64,000 nt of DNA from Hartmannibacter diazotrophicus (GCF_900231165.1 NZ_LT960614.1:2540550-2604549); one strand, 5' to 3'; positions 18,885-29,382 are shown, counted from the first letter of the stretch. The notes: generated by a model not told the origin, from the letters alone. Translations and numbers: made by a program.

Positions 18885-20372
18885 ATGTATGGTGACCGCG
18901 TGCGCAACCCCGCGTTGCTTGATCGGATTGTCTGCGCCGACGATGCCGCGATGCTGATCAGGGACGGAATGACCGTCGGGATGAGCGGGTTCACAAGGGC
19001 AGGGGAAGCCAAGGCCGTTCCGATGGCGCTCGCCGCTCGCGCCAGGCAGTCGCCGCTGTCGATCACGCTCATCACCGGCGCCTCGCTCGGCAACGATCTC
19101 GACAAGACGCTCGCCGAGGCCCACGTCCTCGCCCGCCGCCTGCCGTTCCAGTCGGACCCGGCCCTGCGCAAGGCGATCAACGCCGGCGAGGTGATGTTCG
19201 TCGACCAGCATCTGTCCGAAACGGTCGAGCTTCTGCGCACCCGTCAGCTCGGCCCCATAGACGTTGCGGTCATCGAAGCGGTCGCCATCACGGAGCAGGG
19301 CGGCATCGTGCCGACGACCTCGGTCGGCAATTCGGCGACCTTCTCGATCCTCGCCGAAAAGGTAATCATCGAGATCAACCTCTCCCAGTCCGACATGCTG
19401 GAAGGCCTGCACGACATCTACATTCCGACGCACCGGCCAACCCGCATGCCGATCCCCGTCGTCGCGCCGGAAAGCCGGGTCGGGCTGCCGTTCATCCCGA
19501 TCGACCCGGACAAGATCGCGGCGATCGTGATCACGGAGAAGCTGGACAGTTCCTCCACCATCCTGCCGCCGGATGACGAGACGCGGGCCATCGCCGGGCA
19601 TCTTTCCGAGTTTCTGGAGCACGAGGTGAAGGCGGGCCGGCTCACCAATTCGCTTCAGCCGCTTCAGGCGGGCATTGGCACCATCGCCAACGCCGTCCTG
19701 CATGGCCTCATCGAAACGCCCTTCCATAATCTGAAAATGTATTCGGAGGTTCTCCAGGATTCGACCTTCGATCTTTTCGATGCCGGAAAGCTGGATTTCG
19801 CCTCAGGATCCTCGATCACGCTGTCGGCGGAGAAATATCGCTCCGTGATGCCAGACTTTGCGCGCTACAAGTCGCGTCTCATCCTGCGTCCGCAGGAGAT
19901 TTCCAATCATCCGGAGGTCGTGCGCCGGCTCGGCATCATCTGCATCAACACCGCGCTCGAGTTCGACCTCTACGGGAACGTCAACTCGACCCATGTCGCC
20001 GGCACGCAGATGATGAACGGCATCGGCGGCTCGGGCGACTTCGCCCGCAACGGCTACCTGTCGATCTTCGTCACCAAGGCGACCGCCAAGGACGGCCGCA
20101 TCTCCAGCGTCGTTCCGATGGCAAGCCACGTCGATCACAACGAACACGACGTCGATATCCTCGTGACGGAATTCGGTCTGGCGGATCTGCGCGGCCTCGC
20201 GCCGCGCGAGCGCGCACCGCTTATCATCGCCAATTGTGCCCATCCGGATTACCGCGACGAACTGGCGGACTATTTCCGCCGGGCCGTCGCGCGCGGCGGA
20301 CATACGCCGCACGTTCTGGAGGAGGCGCTCTCCTGGCATGTGCGCCTCAAGGAAACCGGGAGCATGCGGTAG
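18885..20372 (+). CDS. Succinate/acetate CoA-transferase (acetyl-CoA hydrolase/transferase family)
   Basis: A 495-residue class I CoA-transferase resembling succinyl-CoA:acetate CoA-transferases, which recycle acetate to acetyl-CoA using succinyl-CoA. Visible motifs are MSGFTRAGEAKAVP near the N-terminus, VPTTSVGNS, an internal GIGGSGDFARNGYLS, and a C-terminal DILVTEFGLADLRGL. The frame is open from 18798, but ATG 18885 is chosen because GGAGGA at 18871-18876 sits 8 bases upstream. It stands alone with gaps on both sides. Plain acetyl-CoA hydrolase activity is an alternative in this family. It probably links acetate overflow to the TCA cycle. Confidence 0.88.
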   Translation: MYGDRVRNPALLDRIVCADDAAMLIRDGMTVGMSGFTRAGEAKAVPMALAARARQSPLSITLITGASLGNDLDKTLAEAHVLARRLPFQSDPALRKAINAGEVMFVDQHLSETVELLRTRQLGPIDVAVIEAVAITEQGGIVPTTSVGNSATFSILAEKVIIEINLSQSDMLEGLHDIYIPTHRPTRMPIPVVAPESRVGLPFIPIDPDKIAAIVITEKLDSSSTILPPDDETRAIAGHLSEFLEHEVKAGRLTNSLQPLQAGIGTIANAVLHGLIETPFHNLKMYSEVLQDSTFDLFDAGKLDFASGSSITLSAEKYRSVMPDFARYKSRLILRPQEISNHPEVVRRLGIICINTALEFDLYGNVNSTHVAGTQMMNGIGGSGDFARNGYLSIFVTKATAKDGRISSVVPMASHVDHNEHDVDILVTEFGLADLRGLAPRERAPLIIANCAHPDYRDELADYFRRAVARGGHTPHVLEEALSWHVRLKETGSMR

Positions 20373-20543
20373 AACGAAGAAGGTCTGACAACGAGCCACG
20401 AGGCAGCAATCGCCGGCGGCTCCGGCACGCACTTCTGTCCGGATCGGGGGATGCAAATCGGCGATCCCGTGCCAATATCGCGGCAACCGCGATGGACGTC
20501 GCCAAAGGTCCGCGCGGCCGTTCGACGTGCAGGGAGATCCGAC

Positions 20544-21221
20544 GTGCGGTCCTTCGACGAAATTCTTGATCTTGCTGCCGAGCGGAAGGGCGGCCTCGGC
20601 GCTGTGGAGGCCTTGCTCGCCGAAACGCCGTCACGCACACCGGAAGAGATCGCAGCGCTCACCGACGACCGCATCCTTGCCGAGATGACCCGGCGTATTT
20701 TCAATGCCGGCTTCTCCTCCAAGGTCATCGCCGCAAAATGGCCCGCCTTCGAAAGAGCCTTTCAGGGCTTCGATCCGCACGCCTGCGCCTTCATGTCCGA
20801 CGAACAGCTCGATGCGCTGCTCGGCGATCGCGACATTGTCCGAAACGCAGTCAAGATCAGGACCGTTCGCGCGAATGCGGCCTTCATTCTGGAGCTTGCC
20901 CGTGAACACGGCTCGGCGTCCCGCTTCCTGGCGGACTGGCCTGACAGCAATCTGGTTGGACTGCTGAATAGTCTGAAGAAACGCGGCAGCCATCTTGGCG
21001 GCGACAGCGGCATGCGTTTCCTGCGCGCCATCGGCAAACCCGCGTTTGTTACCACCAAGGATGTGATCGCTGCGCTGGTTCGCGAAGGCATCGTCGCAAA
21101 GCCACCGAGCAGCAAGGGTGACTTCAAGGCGGTCCAGGATGCCTTCAACGAATGGTCGGCGGCCTCGGGACGCAATCTCACCGACATCAGCCGCGTCCTT
21201 GCGATGAGCATTGGCTCCTGA
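20544..21221 (+). CDS. DNA-3-methyladenine glycosylase I-like HhH-GPD protein
   Basis: A 225-residue protein of the 3-methyladenine DNA glycosylase I superfamily (helix-hairpin-helix glycosylases), resembling a second Tag-like group seen in rhizobia rather than E. coli Tag. Markers include RIFNAGFSSKVIAAKWPAF, DIVRNAVKIRTVRANA and a C-terminal QDAFNEWSAASG. It would excise alkylated adenine in base-excision repair. A frame open from 20451 lacks support; the start is set at GTG 20544 because AGGGAG lies 7 bases before it. The zinc-binding residues of classical Tag are not obvious, so the lesion specificity is uncertain. Confidence 0.8.
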   Translation: MRSFDEILDLAAERKGGLGAVEALLAETPSRTPEEIAALTDDRILAEMTRRIFNAGFSSKVIAAKWPAFERAFQGFDPHACAFMSDEQLDALLGDRDIVRNAVKIRTVRANAAFILELAREHGSASRFLADWPDSNLVGLLNSLKKRGSHLGGDSGMRFLRAIGKPAFVTTKDVIAALVREGIVAKPPSSKGDFKAVQDAFNEWSAASGRNLTDISRVLAMSIGS

Positions 21222-21258
21222 TCGCGCGGCAACCAATGCCACGGGCAGGGATACGAGG

Positions 21259-22212
21259 TCAGCGGGCCACCGGTCCAGACGTGCGCATCGCCATTTCCTT
21301 CAGTTCCCGGAATTTGGCCGAGACACTGGCGAGCTTGTCGTCGAGGGCCTGATTGGGCTGCTGGCCCTCGATGGTCCTGAAATAGACGTCCATGAGCGCG
21401 GCGATGGCAAAGGGCTCAAGCAGGGCGGCCTTGATCGCCCAGGCAAAGACGATGGCCGCCACGAAGCTCCAGCCGCCAACGGCATCGGGCAGGAAATAGA
21501 AGAGCGTCGCGGCCGGCCCGAGCATGACCACGAAGACAATGAACGCAAGGATGTAGAGAAAGACGGTCAGCCACAGGGCGTTCTTGACCATGACCTTGCC
21601 GTTCTGGGCATAGAGCACAAGGCCTTGCCGGGAGGTCTCCCACGGATTGCGGCTGCGCAGGCGGATATTGTAGCCGAGGATGATCTCGTCGACATAGGTC
21701 AGCGAGATACGCACCACCGAATTGGCGAATTTGGCGACCGTCCCGAGGGCGGGAATCGGCAGGACGAGGGCGATACCCCAGATAAGCCCCGTGACCGCAC
21801 GCACGGCCGCCTTGATCAACTGGTCCAGCACGAAGAGGATATTGACTTCGGCAAAGCGGGCCTTCACGACGTCCTGCGCATATGCAATCTGGCTCTTGCC
21901 GCCCGGGATCGTCTTGCCGTCGATCAGTTCGACCATGACGGCGATATGCCCGGCCTTGACCGTGTAGAGGATATACTCGCGCAGCCAGTAGGCGATCCCC
22001 CAGACGGCGCCGAACCCGATCGCGCCGCCCCAGAAGGACCAGACTTCCGGATCCTTGCCGACATGGCCGACGCCGTAGCCAATGCCCGCGCCCGTGCCCG
22101 TCGCGGCAATCATGGCGATGGTGATGCCGAAATAGATCGCCATCCGCAGCAGGATGAACGGCAGCGTCCGAAACAGAATTTCCAGCGTCTTGACGATCCT
22201 GAAGTCCCACAT
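21259..22212 (-). CDS. Conserved integral membrane protein, function unknown
   Basis: A 317-residue protein with about five or six hydrophobic segments: near residues 15-40, 55-80, 140-160, 215-240 and 250-275. The loop between about 90 and 140 (GHIAVMVELIDGKTIPGGKSQ...) and the tail after 290 are hydrophilic. Glycine-rich stretches (GTGAGIGYGVGHVG) resemble packed helices. I do not recognise the family and assign no function. It converges on the DNA glycosylase gene and stands ~140 bases from xthA with no visible operon partner. Confidence 0.75.
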   Translation of the reverse strand: MWDFRIVKTLEILFRTLPFILLRMAIYFGITIAMIAATGTGAGIGYGVGHVGKDPEVWSFWGGAIGFGAVWGIAYWLREYILYTVKAGHIAVMVELIDGKTIPGGKSQIAYAQDVVKARFAEVNILFVLDQLIKAAVRAVTGLIWGIALVLPIPALGTVAKFANSVVRISLTYVDEIILGYNIRLRSRNPWETSRQGLVLYAQNGKVMVKNALWLTVFLYILAFIVFVVMLGPAATLFYFLPDAVGGWSFVAAIVFAWAIKAALLEPFAIAALMDVYFRTIEGQQPNQALDDKLASVSAKFRELKEMAMRTSGPVAR

Positions 22213-22351
22213 GTCAGTCCAGCCCCCGCTTAATGACGTGTGTGGAGACTGAAATCTAACCGATTCTCTCTCGCTGAACGACGCAATCGCTCAGCCGAAG
22301 AGACGCTGTCCTCGATATTGGCAAGAAATGCTGGTCGCCGGCCGCGTGCCC

Positions 22352-23152
22352 TCAGTTTGGCAGTGGCTGGAAATCGAAGGATGCCACGACCGGCACGTGG
22401 TCGGATGGCTTGTCCCAGGCCCGGACGCGGGAGACCACTTCGCAGGCCGTCAGCCGGTCGGCGGCCTGGGGCGACAGCATCAGATGGTCGATGCGGATGC
22501 CGTTGTTCTTCTGCCAGGCGCCCGCCTGATAGTCCCAGAAGGAATAGACGCCGGCGGCATCGTTGCAGGCGCGCAGCGCGTCCATATAGCCGAGCGACTG
22601 GAGCGCCCGGAAGGCGCCGCGGCTTTCCGGCTGGAAGAGGGCATCGTTCACCCAGTCCTGCGGGTTCTTCGCATCGCGCGGCTCGGGAATGACGTTGTAG
22701 TCGCCGGCAAGGACGAGCGGCTCTTCCAGCCCAAGGCGGTCGGCCGCGAAGGCTTCAAGGCGGTTCATCCAGCCGAGCTTGTAGGGAAATTTCTCCGTTC
22801 CGAGCGGATTGCCGTTGGGCAGATAGAGCGAGACGACACGCAGGCTGCCGCCATCGACCGAGATGACGGCCTCGATGAAGCGGGCCTGCTCGTCGCCGTC
22901 GTCGCCGGGCAGGCGAGGGGTCGCATCCTCCAGCGGAAAGCGGGAGAGAATCGCAACGCCATTGAAGCCTTTCTGGCCGTGGGTCACGACGTTGTAGCCA
23001 AGCGCCTCGAAGGGCTCGCGCGGGAAAGCCTCGTCGACGGACTTGATCTCCTGCAGGCAGACGATGTCCGGCGTATCCTGCTTCAGCCATTCCAGCGCGG
23101 TTTCGATGCGCGCCTTGACGCCGTTGATGTTCCAGGTGGCGATCGTGATCAT
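22352..23152 (-). CDS. xthA: Exodeoxyribonuclease III (AP endonuclease)
   Basis: A 266-residue exonuclease III/AP endonuclease that cuts DNA at abasic sites in base-excision repair. Motifs in order: ATWNINGVKAR at the N-terminus, CLQEIK with the metal-binding Glu, YLPNGNP, LAGDYNV and the C-terminal SDHVPVVASF with the catalytic Asp-His. ATG 23152 is chosen because the protein then begins MITIATWN as in the family; the longer frame upstream overlaps the neighbouring VOC gene. It lies 26 bases downstream of the VOC gene and could be read with it. Confidence 0.96.
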   Translation of the reverse strand: MITIATWNINGVKARIETALEWLKQDTPDIVCLQEIKSVDEAFPREPFEALGYNVVTHGQKGFNGVAILSRFPLEDATPRLPGDDGDEQARFIEAVISVDGGSLRVVSLYLPNGNPLGTEKFPYKLGWMNRLEAFAADRLGLEEPLVLAGDYNVIPEPRDAKNPQDWVNDALFQPESRGAFRALQSLGYMDALRACNDAAGVYSFWDYQAGAWQKNNGIRIDHLMLSPQAADRLTACEVVSRVRAWDKPSDHVPVVASFDFQPLPN

Positions 23153-23178
23153 GAGGCAGGGTTCCGCGGAATGGTTGG

Positions 23179-23565
23179 TCAGGCGCTGATCGGGCGACGA
23201 TGGACGAGACCGATGGTATTCTCGGCCGGGTCGCGAAGGAAGGCCATCCATTCGGCCTGGCCGGGAGCGCCGAAAAGCCCTTCGCTGTCCTCGAAGACGA
23301 GTGTCGGCGGCACTTCCAGCACGACGCCGGCCGCCTCGAGCTTCGTCACCGTCTCGTCCATGTCGGAGATCGCAAGGTAGACCGCACCGGGCGTCGTGGC
23401 CGGCGCGAACAGCAGCCGGACGCGGCCGACGAGCAGAAAGGCGATCCCCGGCGGCTCGAAACGGGCATGCGGGGCGATCCCCAGCACATCGTTCCAGAAT
23501 GAGAGCGTGTCGTTCAGGTCGCCTGCCGCCAGTGCCACCTGCACCAGGCCTCCCGCCTTGATCAT
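23179..23565 (-). CDS. VOC (glyoxalase/bleomycin-resistance) family protein
   Basis: A 128-residue single-domain VOC protein made of two beta-alpha-beta-beta-beta modules: VQVALAAGDLNDTLSFWND in the first and FLRDPAENTIGLV at the end of the second. This superfamily binds a metal and includes glyoxalase I, dioxygenases and antibiotic-binding proteins; nothing here singles out a substrate. A frame open to 23604 adds 13 residues; ATG 23565 starts right at the fold. It is 26 bases upstream of xthA on the same strand. Confidence 0.8.
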   Translation of the reverse strand: MIKAGGLVQVALAAGDLNDTLSFWNDVLGIAPHARFEPPGIAFLLVGRVRLLFAPATTPGAVYLAISDMDETVTKLEAAGVVLEVPPTLVFEDSEGLFGAPGQAEWMAFLRDPAENTIGLVHRRPISA

Positions 23566-23644
23566 TTGCCCAAGTCCCGTCCGTCCAGTGATTCGCGGCG
23601 CCATGCTCGCAGACGCGAACTGTCATGTCGCCATTTAAACGGCT

Positions 23645-23688
23645 CAAAAGCAAAGGGCCACGGACGTGATCCACACATCCATGGCCCT
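23645..23688 (-). terminator. Terminator of erpA
   Basis: An inverted repeat with arms AGGGCCA/TGGCCCT (23654-23660 and 23682-23688), with further pairing inside, is followed on the minus strand by TTGCTTTT. It lies 24 bases past the erpA stop. Confidence 0.65.
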
Positions 23689-23711
23689 CGATAAAAAGCG
23701 GTCTTGCGCCG

Positions 23712-24053
23712 TCAGATGGCGAAACTTGTCCCGCAGCCGCAGGACGCCGTCGCATTCGGGTTCTTCACCTGGAAGGACTGCCCGATGAGATCGTCCACGA
23801 AGTCGATCTGCGATCCCGACATGAAGGGCAGGGACGTCGGGTCCACAAGCACCGTCACGCCGTCCTTGACGATCACGAGATCGTCGTCGGCCTGATCGGC
23901 AACCAGATCGAACTTGTAGGAAAATCCCGAGCACCCGCCGCCTTCCACCGAGACGCGCAACGCCTTGGCGGTGTCGTCCTTGGCAAGGATGCGCGCGATG
24001 CGCTTGGCGGCGCGATCCGTAACGGAAATGTCTTCGATCAGTTCTTCACTCAT
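23712..24053 (-). CDS. erpA: Iron-sulfur cluster insertion protein ErpA (A-type carrier)
   Basis: A 113-residue A-type Fe-S carrier that delivers clusters to apoproteins. The three cluster-binding cysteines are present: Cys41 in GGGCSGFSY, and Cys105 and Cys107 in ASCGCGTSF. The spacing and tail match ErpA/IscA proteins; I call ErpA because of the position beside dgt, which is common in alphaproteobacteria. It is divergent from dgt with a 190-base shared upstream region and ends in its own terminator. IscA or SufA cannot be fully excluded by sequence. Confidence 0.92.
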   Translation of the reverse strand: MSEELIEDISVTDRAAKRIARILAKDDTAKALRVSVEGGGCSGFSYKFDLVADQADDDLVIVKDGVTVLVDPTSLPFMSGSQIDFVDDLIGQSFQVKNPNATASCGCGTSFAI

Positions 24054-24243
24054 ACCGTCCCCACAATTCAGAGCGGCGTGCGGTCATGTGGATTCACATG
24101 AGCGTCTTTCACGCTGCTCTACTCTTTTGTGCTCAGGTGCGGCGATCGCCCGGACAGGATTCCGGCGATCCCTTGTCAATCAACCTTCTCACTAGGTAAG
24201 TACCGATGGCAAGGCCGTCAATTGCAGCGGCCGACGGGCAGCC

Positions 24244-25500
24244 ATGACAACCGGGAACGAACCGGGCGGAAAGGAACAGGACGTGACCGCATCGCCGGGC
24301 TATGGCGCGGAGCCTCGCGCATCCTACGCGGTCGATCCCGATGCATCGCGCGGGCGCCTCGTGCCCGAGCCTTCAAGCCCGACGCGGACACCCTTCCAGC
24401 GCGACCGCGACCGCATCGTCCATTCCACCGCCTTCCGGCGCCTGAAGGACAAGACCCAGGTCTTCGTCCAGCAGGAAGACGATCACTATCGCACACGCCT
24501 CACCCATACCATCGAGGTCGCCCAGATCGCCCGCGCCCTTGCGCGCGCCCTGAGGCTCGACGAGGACCTTGCCGAAGCCCTCGCCCTCGCGCACGACCTT
24601 GGCCACACGCCCTTCGGCCACACCGGGGAAGACGCGCTCGACGAGGCGATGACCCCTTACGGCGGCTTTGACCACAACGCCCAGTCTTTCCGCATCGTGA
24701 CGAAGCTCGAACACCGCTATGCGGAGTTCGACGGCCTCAATCTGTCCTGGGAGACGCTGGAAGGCCTCGTCAAACACAACGGGCCGCTGACGGACACGGA
24801 CGGCAAACCCATCGGCGGCTTTGCCGACAAGGGCCTTCCCGCCGCGATCCTCGCCTATCCCGGCTACGAAGACCTGATGCTCTGGTCGTGGCCGAGCGCC
24901 GAGGCCCAGGCCGCGGCCATCTCCGACGATATCGCCTATGACGCCCACGACCTTGAGGACGGCCTCCGGGCGGGCCTCTTTTCCGTCGGCGATCTTGCCG
25001 ACATTCCATTTGTCGGCGAGACGCTCGCGATGATCCGCAAGCGCTATCCGGACCTGGAACCGAACCGTGTCATCCATGAACTGACCCGGCGGCTGATCAC
25101 GGCCATGATCGAGGACGTCATCGCCGAGGCCCTGCGCCGGCTCGCGGCCTGCGAACCGAAGACGGCTGACGATATCCGCAAGGCCTCCGGCCCGGTCGTG
25201 ACGTTCTCGCCGGTCGTGGCCGGCGTCGACCGGTCGCTGAAGGCTTTCCTTTTCCCGCGCATGTACCGCCATTCCGATGTCGTGCGCATCCGCAAGGGCG
25301 CTGCCCGCATCGTCAGCGATCTCTTTGCCTGCTTCATGGCCGACCCGAACAGGCTGCCGGCCGAGTGGTGTGAGGATCTGTCCGACCTCGACGAACGACG
25401 CCTCGCGCGCCGTGTGGCTGACTATGTCGCCGGGATGACGGACCGCTTTGCGGTGAACGAACACCGGCGCTGGTTTGACGATACGCCGGAATTGCGATAG
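24244..25500 (+). CDS. dgt: Deoxyguanosinetriphosphate triphosphohydrolase-like protein (HD domain)
   Basis: A 418-residue HD-superfamily dNTP triphosphohydrolase that splits dNTPs into deoxynucleoside and triphosphate, limiting the dNTP pool. [14 protein letters not shown] (60-73) precedes the metal site: His88 in THTIEV, the His117-Asp118 pair in [11 protein letters not shown], and a later conserved Asp in [10 protein letters not shown]. The first ~45 residues are a variable, hydrophilic leader. The ATG follows GGAAC-poor sequence; a later start at residue 1 of the conserved core is possible but less likely. It is divergent from erpA and 77 bases before argS on the same strand. Confidence 0.92.
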   Translation: MTTGNEPGGKEQDVTASPGYGAEPRASYAVDPDASRGRLVPEPSSPTRTPFQRDRDRIVHSTAFRRLKDKTQVFVQQEDDHYRTRLTHTIEVAQIARALARALRLDEDLAEALALAHDLGHTPFGHTGEDALDEAMTPYGGFDHNAQSFRIVTKLEHRYAEFDGLNLSWETLEGLVKHNGPLTDTDGKPIGGFADKGLPAAILAYPGYEDLMLWSWPSAEAQAAAISDDIAYDAHDLEDGLRAGLFSVGDLADIPFVGETLAMIRKRYPDLEPNRVIHELTRRLITAMIEDVIAEALRRLAACEPKTADDIRKASGPVVTFSPVVAGVDRSLKAFLFPRMYRHSDVVRIRKGAARIVSDLFACFMADPNRLPAEWCEDLSDLDERRLARRVADYVAGMTDRFAVNEHRRWFDDTPELR

Positions 25501-25577
25501 GCGCTCGCTCACGATTTTTTCAGCTGGAGACGCCGCCGGAAACCGGTCGTTTCTGCCGCCGTCTGGGATCCTTTTTC

Positions 25578-27329
25578 ATGAACGTCTTCACGATCTTCAA
25601 CGATCGGGTGCAAGCCGCGATCGCAACGCTCGCGCCGGATATCGCTCCCGAGGATCTTGCGCGCATCACCTGCTCGCCGCCGCGCGACCCGGCTCATGGC
25701 GACATGGCCAGCAACGCGGCGATGGTGCTTGCCAAGCCGCTCAAGGCCAACCCGCGCGATTTTGCCGGAAAGCTGGCCGCGATCCTCGGTCAGGATCCGG
25801 ACATCCAGTCGGCGGAGGTCGCGGGGCCGGGCTTCATCAACCTGCGTCTTGCGCCCGCCTACTGGACGGGCCTGCTGCATGATCTCCTGAAGGCGCCGGA
25901 ACGGTTCAGCCACCTGACGATCGGCTCCGGTCGCAAGGTCAACGTCGAATATGTCTCCGCCAACCCAACCGGCCCGATGCATGTCGGCCATTGCCGGGGC
26001 GCTGTCGTCGGCGATGCGCTGGCGTCTCTGCTCGCGGCGGCCGGATTCGACGTAACGCGCGAATATTATATCAACGACGCCGGCGGCCAGATCGACGTGC
26101 TGGCGCGTTCGGCCTTCCTGCGCTACCGCGAGGCGCTGGGAGAAGACATCGGCGAAATCCCCGAGGGGCTCTATCCCGGCGACTATCTGGTGCCGGTCGG
26201 CGAAAGGCTGGCGTCCGAGCACGGAACCGAACTGCTGAACCTTGACGAAGAGGAAATGTTCGCGATCGTGAAGCCCGTCGTCATCGACATGATGATGGAC
26301 ATGATCCGCGACGACCTGCTGACCCTCGGCATCCGGCACGATGTCTTCTTCTCCGAGCGGACGCTGCACGACCGGTCATCGGGCGAGAGCCAGATCGACG
26401 AGATGCTCAAGGAACTGCGCGAGCGCGACCTTGTCTACGATGGCAGCCTGCCGCCGCCGAAGGGTCAGTTGCCCGAGGACTGGGAGGATCGCGAGCAGAC
26501 GCTGTTCCGCGCCGCCGATTACGGCGACGACAGCGACCGGCCGCTCGTCAAGTCGGACGGCAGCTACACCTATTTTGCGGCCGACGTCGCCTATTTCCGC
26601 TCCAAGTTCCAGCGCGGTTTCGAGCAGATGATCTTCGTGCTCGGCGCCGACCACGGCGGCTACGTCAAGCGCCTCGAAGCCGTTGGCGAAGCCATTTCGG
26701 GCGGCAAGGCGAAGGTCATCGTGCGGCTTTGCCAGTTGGTCAAGCTCATGCGCAACGGCGAACCGGTGAAGATGTCGAAGCGCTCCGGCGACTTCGTCAC
26801 GCTGAGGGATGTGGTGGACGAAGTCGGCCGCGACGCCGTCCGTTTCATGATGCTCATGCGCAAGAACGACGCACCGCTCGACTTCGACTTCGCGCAGGTC
26901 AAGGAACAGTCGAAGGACAATGCCGTCTTCTACGTTCAGTATGCTCATGCGCGCGTGAAGTCGGTGCTCCGGCAGGCGGCCGAACACGTACCGGAACTGG
27001 CGGCAGTCGATCCGCTCGAGGCTCCGCTGCATCTGCTGGCCGACGAAAGCGAGGTCGCCCTCATCAAGCGGCTCGCCGAATTGCCGCGCGTGATCGAGGG
27101 AGCGGCGGAAGCGCACGAGCCCCATCGCATCGCGTTCTATCTTTCCGAGCTTGCCGCCGACTTCCACGGCCACTGGAACAAGGGCAAGGAACGGACGGAA
27201 TTACGCTTTATTAATCATGAGCACCCAGATTTGACCAAAGCTCGCCTCGCTTTCGTGCATGCGATCGGCTTGGTATTGGCTGGGGGACTGGCTATACTTG
27301 GCGTATCCGCTCCGGACGAAATGCGCTGA
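25578..27329 (+). CDS. argS: Arginine--tRNA ligase
   Basis: A 583-residue class I arginyl-tRNA synthetase. The N-terminal Add-1 domain (recognises the tRNA D-loop) spans about 1-100, the HIGH-type motif is HVGHCRG at 135-141, and KMSKRSGDF begins at 398. The DALR-type anticodon-binding domain fills the C-terminus (about 460-583, with [10 protein letters not shown]). Near the C-terminus, from about 27200, codons become more AT-rich than in the rest of the gene. It follows dgt and precedes the SPOR gene, a common rhizobial order. Confidence 0.97.
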   Translation: MNVFTIFNDRVQAAIATLAPDIAPEDLARITCSPPRDPAHGDMASNAAMVLAKPLKANPRDFAGKLAAILGQDPDIQSAEVAGPGFINLRLAPAYWTGLLHDLLKAPERFSHLTIGSGRKVNVEYVSANPTGPMHVGHCRGAVVGDALASLLAAAGFDVTREYYINDAGGQIDVLARSAFLRYREALGEDIGEIPEGLYPGDYLVPVGERLASEHGTELLNLDEEEMFAIVKPVVIDMMMDMIRDDLLTLGIRHDVFFSERTLHDRSSGESQIDEMLKELRERDLVYDGSLPPPKGQLPEDWEDREQTLFRAADYGDDSDRPLVKSDGSYTYFAADVAYFRSKFQRGFEQMIFVLGADHGGYVKRLEAVGEAISGGKAKVIVRLCQLVKLMRNGEPVKMSKRSGDFVTLRDVVDEVGRDAVRFMMLMRKNDAPLDFDFAQVKEQSKDNAVFYVQYAHARVKSVLRQAAEHVPELAAVDPLEAPLHLLADESEVALIKRLAELPRVIEGAAEAHEPHRIAFYLSELAADFHGHWNKGKERTELRFINHEHPDLTKARLAFVHAIGLVLAGGLAILGVSAPDEMR

Positions 27330-27400
27330 CGACCAGAATGCCCGGCGCGAACCGTGCGGATCGAGGGCATATGGCGAGCTGGGTATGAGCAGGAAGCCGG

Positions 27401-29335
27401 GTGTCGATGTTCAATAATCGCCGTGCCAAGAATTCTCCGCCAGCCGAACTCAGCGATGATTTCAAGGTGGCATGGGATGAAGATGACAATCCGCTCGCTG
27501 AACTGAGTCGTTTGCTCAGCGAAGACCTGCAGGACAACCCGACCTCGGACACACGACCTGTAGTGACCAGTACACCGGCTAAACAGAAGGCGCGGCCTGT
27601 GACCGATCAAAAGAGGCCTGACGAAGACGTCTGGTACGAGGACGGCGAATCCTACCCCGGCGGCGAGGGGGAGGTCTATGACGAAGCCTACGTCGAGGAC
27701 GACGAGGCGGGCTACGAAGAGATCTACATCGACCCTCGCGACGACGGCAAACCGGATGCGATGGAAGAAGTGCTGGCGGCCTTGGCCGCAAGCGCGACAG
27801 CAACATCCGCCAGGCAGTCGGCAGCGCGCCAGCAGGCCGACGTCACCCTCGTTCCTCCGGCGCCCCCAAGGCAGCCCGCGCCCGTCGGCCGGCCCGCAAC
27901 CCATGTTCAGGACATGGACGCGCAGCTTGCCGCGCTTCTTGAGGCCGATCTTCGGGGCACGATCGCGGATGTCCCGCAGGAGCAGGCAAGGCAGACCAAG
28001 GAATTGGGCGACACCGTCCGCCGCGAGGACTACGCCGATCCCTGGCAGGCCGAAGAGACCAATTATCCGGGATACATGGACGACGATCTGCAGGCTTATG
28101 GCGGCGGATCGGGCAATGGCGAGCCGCCGCGCATCGAGCATGGCACCCTGCCGCCGCATGATTCCGACGAGATGGCAGCCGCTCCCGGCAGGAGCCGTCG
28201 TTCCGGCGCTCTGTTTGCGCTCGTCAGCATCGCGGTTCTCGGCGGAGCCGGGGCGCTCGCCTACGGGTTGGTAGGAACCGGGTCGAATTTCTCCACGCCG
28301 GACATCGTCCGCGCACCGACGACCCCCTACAAGATTATCCCGACCGCCAAGGAAGCCGCTGGCGATGAGGGCGGGGACGGCGCGACTGAGACCGTCTTCG
28401 ACACCAGCGTCGCCGCCTTGCCGAAGAGCGAGGAACGGCTTGTTCCCGCCGAAACGTCCATCCCCGACCTTCCGGGCGTGCCGTCCGCCGACAATACGAT
28501 GGCCGAACAGCCCCAGATGGGCGAAGCCTCGGGGGTCGCAAATTCGCTCGACGTCGGCCCCCGCAAGGTTCGCACGGTTCTCGTTCGCCCCGACGGCAGC
28601 ATCATAACCGCGGACGAGGAGCGCCCGGTCGGCGACGCTCCGCCGCTCGGCAGCGACGGCAAGGCCGGGACGGCAGCCCTGATGCAGCCCGATCCGATGG
28701 TGCCGGACGGCCTCGCCGACGGTGCCCCGACGGGCGCAACCCGTTCCGCGGCCAGCGCCAACGATCCGGAGGTGGCTCCGTTCGCAGCTGCGCCACAGCC
28801 GATCGACGGGCCCCAGATCGCGTCGGTGGACACCGCAACCGCACCGCTTACGGTTCCCGAACCGGCGGTGACGGCAAACGTGCCGCGTCCGGTCGAGCGC
28901 CCGCCAGTGCCGCCAACCGCGTCCACGACGTCCGCGCCGGGCCTGCCCAACGGCCCCCTGGTCCTGAACCCGAATCCGACGCAGGTGAACCCGGCCCGGA
29001 CGACGACCGCGCAAGCGCCAACGGATCCGTCGCTGCTGACCGTACCCCAGGTGCCTGAGACCCGGACGACCGCGCCTGCGGCGACCGGATCGGGATACGT
29101 TGTGCAGATTGCCTCCGTCACCAGCCAGGATCAGGCGACCGCCACGGCAAAGCGCCTCCAGAGCCGATATAGTGGCGTCATCGGCAACATGCCGACCGAC
29201 ATTCAGCGCGCGGATCTCGGCGCAAAGGGCATCTATTACCGCGTCCGGGTCGGACCGGTGTCTTCCCGCGAGGAAGCGATTCGCATCTGCACCGACCTGA
29301 AAGCGGCCGGCGGCAGCTGTCTGGTGACGCGCTGA
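27401..29335 (+). CDS. SPOR domain-containing cell-division/envelope protein
   Basis: A 644-residue bitopic membrane protein. A long acidic, low-complexity cytoplasmic part (about 1-265; Asp/Glu-rich, GEVYDEAYVEDDE) precedes a single membrane helix at about 269-292. A Pro/Ala/Thr-rich periplasmic linker leads to a C-terminal SPOR domain at about 565-644 (YVVQIASVTSQDQA, YYRVRVGPVSSREEA). SPOR domains bind glycan strands stripped of side peptides at the division septum. It lies between argS and nagZ, itself a peptidoglycan-recycling gene. The start is GTG 27401 or ATG 27407; AGGAAG at 27391 can serve either. A 13-bp hairpin follows the stop. Confidence 0.9.
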   Translation: MSMFNNRRAKNSPPAELSDDFKVAWDEDDNPLAELSRLLSEDLQDNPTSDTRPVVTSTPAKQKARPVTDQKRPDEDVWYEDGESYPGGEGEVYDEAYVEDDEAGYEEIYIDPRDDGKPDAMEEVLAALAASATATSARQSAARQQADVTLVPPAPPRQPAPVGRPATHVQDMDAQLAALLEADLRGTIADVPQEQARQTKELGDTVRREDYADPWQAEETNYPGYMDDDLQAYGGGSGNGEPPRIEHGTLPPHDSDEMAAAPGRSRRSGALFALVSIAVLGGAGALAYGLVGTGSNFSTPDIVRAPTTPYKIIPTAKEAAGDEGGDGATETVFDTSVAALPKSEERLVPAETSIPDLPGVPSADNTMAEQPQMGEASGVANSLDVGPRKVRTVLVRPDGSIITADEERPVGDAPPLGSDGKAGTAALMQPDPMVPDGLADGAPTGATRSAASANDPEVAPFAAAPQPIDGPQIASVDTATAPLTVPEPAVTANVPRPVERPPVPPTASTTSAPGLPNGPLVLNPNPTQVNPARTTTAQAPTDPSLLTVPQVPETRTTAPAATGSGYVVQIASVTSQDQATATAKRLQSRYSGVIGNMPTDIQRADLGAKGIYYRVRVGPVSSREEAIRICTDLKAAGGSCLVTR

Positions 29336-29347
29336 TACGAGATCGGA

Positions 29348-29382
29348 GCATGTCCGACCCCGACGCACCGGGTCGGACATGC
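29348..29382 (+). terminator. Hairpin after the SPOR gene
   Basis: A perfect 13-bp inverted repeat (29348-29360 with 29370-29382) with a 9-base loop begins 12 bases past the stop. No T-run follows, so it is a likely but not classical terminator. Confidence 0.6.

Noticed and set aside
27215-29380. 721-codon minus-strand frame opposite the SPOR gene
   Set aside because: Antisense of a low-complexity, GC-rich gene; no recognisable domain.
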